Part shown: one piece after another, positions 61,004 through 64,000 of the stretch
Numbering within the stretch: position 1 is the first letter of the stretch
Layout of the letters: each line of letters starts with the position of its first letter
Source of the DNA: UBA1189 sp964570685
GTDB lineage: Bacteria > Bacteroidota > Bacteroidia > Bacteroidales > Bacteroidaceae
Assembly (NCBI GenBank): GCA_964570685.1
Contig: CAZMZC010000006.1
Span: forward strand, 18,978 to 82,977
DNA: 64,000 bases
Direction: 5' to 3'
The notes under the pieces: model-generated
Databases searched by the model: none
The model's input: the letters and a program-made list of their open reading frames with translations, nothing else
Told to the model about the DNA's origin: nothing
Made by a program: the position numbers and the translations under genes

Positions 61004-62431
61004 ATGAAAAAGTATATATTGGCAGGTTTGATGCTATGTATCGGCTGCGCGATGTATGGCCAAAGTCAGACACAAGCGAAGAAATGGTTTGCAGACGGAG
61101 AATACGAGAAGGCAAAACCCGTATTTGCCAAACTGGTAAAGAGCAACCCACGCAACGGAAGCCTCAACTACTGGTATGGCGTATGCCTCAACGAGACCGG
61201 CGAGCACGAGGCTGCCCTACCCTATCTGCAGAGAGCCGTAGAGCGCAAGGTGGAGAATGCCTTCAGATATATGGGCGACTACCAATTGCAGGATGGTGAC
61301 TACGAAGCTGCCATCGAGAACTACGAAACATACCTGGAAAAGGTAGACCCTGACGACGAACGATTCATGGAATATACCCGCAAGCTGGAACAGGCCGAAA
61401 AGGAGTTCAAATACATCAAACGGGTAGAGAAGGTGGTGATTGTAGACAGCATTGTAGTGCCCAAGGAGGAGTTGCTCAAAGCGTATATTATAGGAAAGGA
61501 AAGCGGCAGCATACATCCTGTGAACCAATTGATAAAAGATGCCAAGAGCGCCGAAGGCATTGCTTACCGCACTGAGATGCGCGACAAGGTGTACTATAGC
61601 GACACCGATGAGAATGGTACCCTACAGCTCTATATGCGGTACAAGATGTTTGACGAGTGGAGCAGACCTGCACCACTCAACGGGCTGCCCGATGGCGACA
61701 ACAACTACCCCTTCGTGCTCTCTGATGGCATTACCATATACTTTGCCAACAACAGTCTCGACGGACTGGGCGGTTATGACATATTCATCACCCGCTTCAA
61801 CTCGGCAACCGACCGCTATCTGCTGCCTGAAAACGTAGGCATGCCATTCAACTCGGCAGCCAACGATTATATGATGGTCATCGACGAAATCAACGGACTG
61901 GGATGGTTTGCCACCGACCGCAATCAGCCCGACAGCTTAGTGTGCGTGTACACCTTCGTCCCCAACGAGGAAAAGCGCTACTACGACTATGCCTCGGACA
62001 ACCACCTCGACATAGCGAAAGCTGCACGCATACAAAGCATTGCCACTACACAAACCGATGAAGAGGCTATGCGCAAGGCCGGGCATGCACTGCTTATGCT
62101 AAGTCTGCAAAACGCGAACGAAGAAGAAAAGGAGGATTTCACCTTTGTCATCGATGACTTCACCAACTATCATCACGTCGACGACTTCAAAAGTCCTGAA
62201 GCCCGCCAACTTTTCATTGACTGGCAGACCAAGTCGGCCTCACTGGCCAAGCAAGGCGAACAGCTCGAAGAACGCCGAACAAAGTACGCGCTCTCGTCAA
62301 AAGCCGAACGCCAGCGTATGACCGAAGAGCTACTACGCATGGAAAAGCAATACGAACAGCTTGAGACTGAGGTTGCAGAGATGCCCAAAGCCATCAGAAA
62401 TGCCGAAGTGAGCTACAAAGGCGGCAAATGA
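61004..62431 (+). CDS. Exported TPR/beta-propeller protein
   Basis: 475 residues from MKKYILAGLM, chosen to give a good signal peptide (about 1-19, MYGQ). TPR repeats occupy about 20-130 (AKKWFADGEYEKAKPVFAKLV, NYWYGVCLNETGEHEAALPYL, YQLQDGDYEAAIENYETYL). A WD40/PD40-like segment follows (NNYPFVLSDGITIYFANNSLDGLGGYDIFIT). The C-terminal ~90 residues form a charged helix (KQGEQLEERRTKYALSSKAERQRMTEELLRMEKQY). It resembles PorE/OmpA-type envelope proteins linked to T9SS but lacks the OmpA peptidoglycan domain. Function unknown. Confidence 0.75.
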   Translation: MKKYILAGLMLCIGCAMYGQSQTQAKKWFADGEYEKAKPVFAKLVKSNPRNGSLNYWYGVCLNETGEHEAALPYLQRAVERKVENAFRYMGDYQLQDGDYEAAIENYETYLEKVDPDDERFMEYTRKLEQAEKEFKYIKRVEKVVIVDSIVVPKEELLKAYIIGKESGSIHPVNQLIKDAKSAEGIAYRTEMRDKVYYSDTDENGTLQLYMRYKMFDEWSRPAPLNGLPDGDNNYPFVLSDGITIYFANNSLDGLGGYDIFITRFNSATDRYLLPENVGMPFNSAANDYMMVIDEINGLGWFATDRNQPDSLVCVYTFVPNEEKRYYDYASDNHLDIAKAARIQSIATTQTDEEAMRKAGHALLMLSLQNANEEEKEDFTFVIDDFTNYHHVDDFKSPEARQLFIDWQTKSASLAKQGEQLEERRTKYALSSKAERQRMTEELLRMEKQYEQLETEVAEMPKAIRNAEVSYKGGK

Positions 62432-62503
62432 TGCGCTTAGCCGAACACTTTGCCCATCCTTTCAGTTATATAGTCTCGAAAAACCTTTATACCTATATTA
62501 TAT

Positions 62504-63376
62504 ATGAGTACCTACTACGCCCCCTCCGAACTCATCATCAATGAAGACGGCTCCGTGTTCCATCTTCATGTGAAACCCGGGCAACTGGCCTCGAAAGTAA
62601 TCCTTGTGGGCGACCCCGGTCGCGTGAGCCTCGTAGCCTCACACTTCGACATCATCGAGTGCGACATCACGAGCCGCGAGTTCCACACGATAACAGGTAT
62701 ATATAGAGGTAAGCGCATCACCGTGCTCTCCACAGGCATCGGATGTGACAACATCGACATCGTAGTCAATGAACTCGATGCCCTCGCCAATATCGACTTC
62801 GACACCCGTACACAAAAGACGGAGTTCCGTCAGTTAGAGATGGTGCGCATTGGCACTTGTGGTGGCTTGCAGCCCGACACTCCCGTCGGGACCTACGTAT
62901 GCTCACGCAAGAGCATCGGCTTCGATGGCCTGCTCAACTACTACGCCGGACGCAACACCGTGTGCGACCTTCCTTTCGAAGATGCCTTCACCCATCATAT
63001 GCAGTGGAACCCGCAGAAGGGAGCGCCTTATGTCATCGACAATGACGCCGAACTGCTCGCCCGCATCAACCAAGGCGATATGGTAGATGGTGTTACCATC
63101 TCGGCCGGTGGATTCTTCGGTCCCCAAGGCCGCAAACTACGCATACCGCTCGAAGACCCCGACCAGAACGAGAAGATAATGGCATTCGAATATGCAGGAC
63201 ACCGCATCACCAACTTCGAGATGGAAGGCTCGGCCATTGCCGGCCTCTCCCGTCTGCTCGGACACAAAGCAATGACCGTGTGCATGGTTATCGCCAACCG
63301 CCGCGCCAAGGAGGCCAACACCGGTTACAAGAACAGCATTGACAACCTCATCGAAAAAGTTGTAGAAAGAATATAA
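62504..63376 (+). CDS. udp: Nucleoside phosphorylase, uridine phosphorylase-like
   Basis: 290 residues. VILVGDPGRVSLVASHF is the phosphate-binding loop, ITVLSTGIGCDNIDIVVNEL and MVRIGTCGGLQPDTPVGTYV are the conserved sheets of the NP-I fold, and NFEMEGSAIAGLSRLLGHKA carries the ribose-binding Met-Glu pair. It splits a nucleoside with phosphate into base and ribose 1-phosphate; uridine is the likely substrate given its likeness to Udp, though related enzymes take other pyrimidines. The next gene starts at the base following its stop codon. Confidence 0.85.
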   Translation: MSTYYAPSELIINEDGSVFHLHVKPGQLASKVILVGDPGRVSLVASHFDIIECDITSREFHTITGIYRGKRITVLSTGIGCDNIDIVVNELDALANIDFDTRTQKTEFRQLEMVRIGTCGGLQPDTPVGTYVCSRKSIGFDGLLNYYAGRNTVCDLPFEDAFTHHMQWNPQKGAPYVIDNDAELLARINQGDMVDGVTISAGGFFGPQGRKLRIPLEDPDQNEKIMAFEYAGHRITNFEMEGSAIAGLSRLLGHKAMTVCMVIANRRAKEANTGYKNSIDNLIEKVVERI

Positions 63377-63865
63377 ATGGAACCCGCATTCAGCTACACA
63401 ATTAACGACAAAGCCGCTCGCTACGAGCAGTTTATCAGCGACTTCCTCCCCTACATTGCCGATGAACATGAGGAGGTGAGCATACTCGCCAACACCACTG
63501 CCGCCCTGCGCCAAGCCTTCGGGTGGTTTTGGATTGGTTTCTATCTTGTGCGCAATGACCAGCTTATCCTGGGGCCCTTCCAAGGCGATGTGGCCTGCTA
63601 CCGTATCCGTAAGGGTCGTGGCGTGTGTGGCACCGCTTTGGCCGAAGCTACTACACAGGTGGTCCCTGATGTAGAGCTGTTTCCCGGACATATAGCCTGC
63701 AGCGGCAGCTCACGTTCAGAGATTGTAGTACCCCTCATCGCTGGCGGCAAAGTACATGGTGTACTCGATATCGACAGCGACCAACTTGCCACCTTCGATG
63801 ACACCGACCGCCACTACCTCGAGATACTATGCGACCATCTCTGTGAAGCAATATATAAAGAATAA
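63377..63865 (+). CDS. msrC: Free methionine-(R)-sulfoxide reductase (GAF domain)
   Basis: 162 residues, a single GAF domain. QAFGWFWIGFYLV and LILGPFQGDVACYRIRKGRGVCGTALAEATTQVVPDVELFPGHIACSGSSRSEIVVPL match the fRMsr family, with the three conserved cysteines in DVACY, RGVCG and HIACS. It reduces free methionine-R-sulfoxide using thioredoxin. Translationally coupled to the phosphorylase gene (no gap). A terminator follows. Confidence 0.93.
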   Translation: MEPAFSYTINDKAARYEQFISDFLPYIADEHEEVSILANTTAALRQAFGWFWIGFYLVRNDQLILGPFQGDVACYRIRKGRGVCGTALAEATTQVVPDVELFPGHIACSGSSRSEIVVPLIAGGKVHGVLDIDSDQLATFDDTDRHYLEILCDHLCEAIYKE

Positions 63866-63896
63866 GGACTGAAAGTACATCAATGATACGTACAAC

Positions 63897-63932
63897 GAAT
63901 TAGGGCGCATCCTTACGGACACGCCCTAATTC
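63897..63932 (+). terminator. Terminator after the msrC gene
   Basis: GAATTAGGGCG (63897-63907) pairs perfectly with CGCCCTAATTC (63922-63932), followed by TTTC; 32 bases past the stop codon. The remaining 68 bases of the window show nothing further. Confidence 0.8.
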
Positions 63933-64000
63933 TTTCTATGCTATTATGGTAAGCATTCGATAAAGTGCCCATTGTCCCCCTTACAGTTGGATTGTACCTT

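Overview
The window looks like a chromosome segment of a gut-type Bacteroidales bacterium (Bacteroidota). Evidence: promoters of the Bacteroidetes kind (TTTG, 19-20 bases, TAnnTTTG) recur before genes; there is a gliding/T9SS-type C-terminal domain protein, the rpmB-rpmG-DUF4295 cluster, a FeoA-FeoB fusion followed by a Cys-rich partner, an HU-like/SPOR protein and several SPII lipoproteins. I see no rRNA, tRNA or CRISPR array.

Layout. 1-1.1 kb is repeat-rich and gene-poor. 1.1-10.1 kb (all minus) holds a lipoprotein, a nitroreductase, a LolC/E-like permease, an aminotransferase, an aldo/keto reductase-ferredoxin protein, a membrane polyferredoxin, a GH43 arabinanase-like enzyme and a small secreted partner. 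10.4-24.9 kb is mostly core: a tyrosine phenol-lyase/tryptophanase-family lyase, a lipocalin, a carboxyltransferase without a biotin lysine, YigZ, UvrA co-transcribed with a gliding-type protein, a zinc metallopeptidase, an ABC exporter, a ketopantoate reductase-like protein, ribosomal proteins L28/L33 and PncC, followed by TsaD at 25 kb.

26-36.2 kb is a minus-strand defence cluster, in transcription order: PLD-like/SNF2 helicase, DUF4391 protein, type III Mod, MntA-HepT toxin/antitoxin pair, type III Res. A structured leader with an intrinsic terminator precedes it. 36.2-38.3 kb is a graveyard of mobile DNA: a decayed antitoxin/PIN-toxin remnant, a MITE-like palindrome and an intact YafQ-type module. 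38.5-47 kb is core again, including a trpB2 gene behind what reads as a complete tryptophan attenuator (leader peptide with three consecutive Trp codons), a lysine exporter and small lipoproteins. 47.4-55.6 kb is a type I restriction-modification operon (hsdM-fic-orf-hsdS-four-helix-bundle-hsdR). 56.9-59.7 kb is ferrous-iron transport by a FeoAB fusion whose GTPase motifs are badly altered. The remainder carries TtcA-like, TPR/beta-propeller, nucleoside phosphorylase and free-methionine-sulfoxide reductase genes.

A recurring theme is short degenerate DNA repeats that sit between genes and also run in frame through several coding regions, mostly restriction-modification genes (hsdR, the four-helix-bundle gene, fic, mod, the DUF4391 gene, and the polyferredoxin). 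A second theme is a promoter cassette with an almost invariant spacer reused in front of unrelated genes, once in three tandem 86-base copies.
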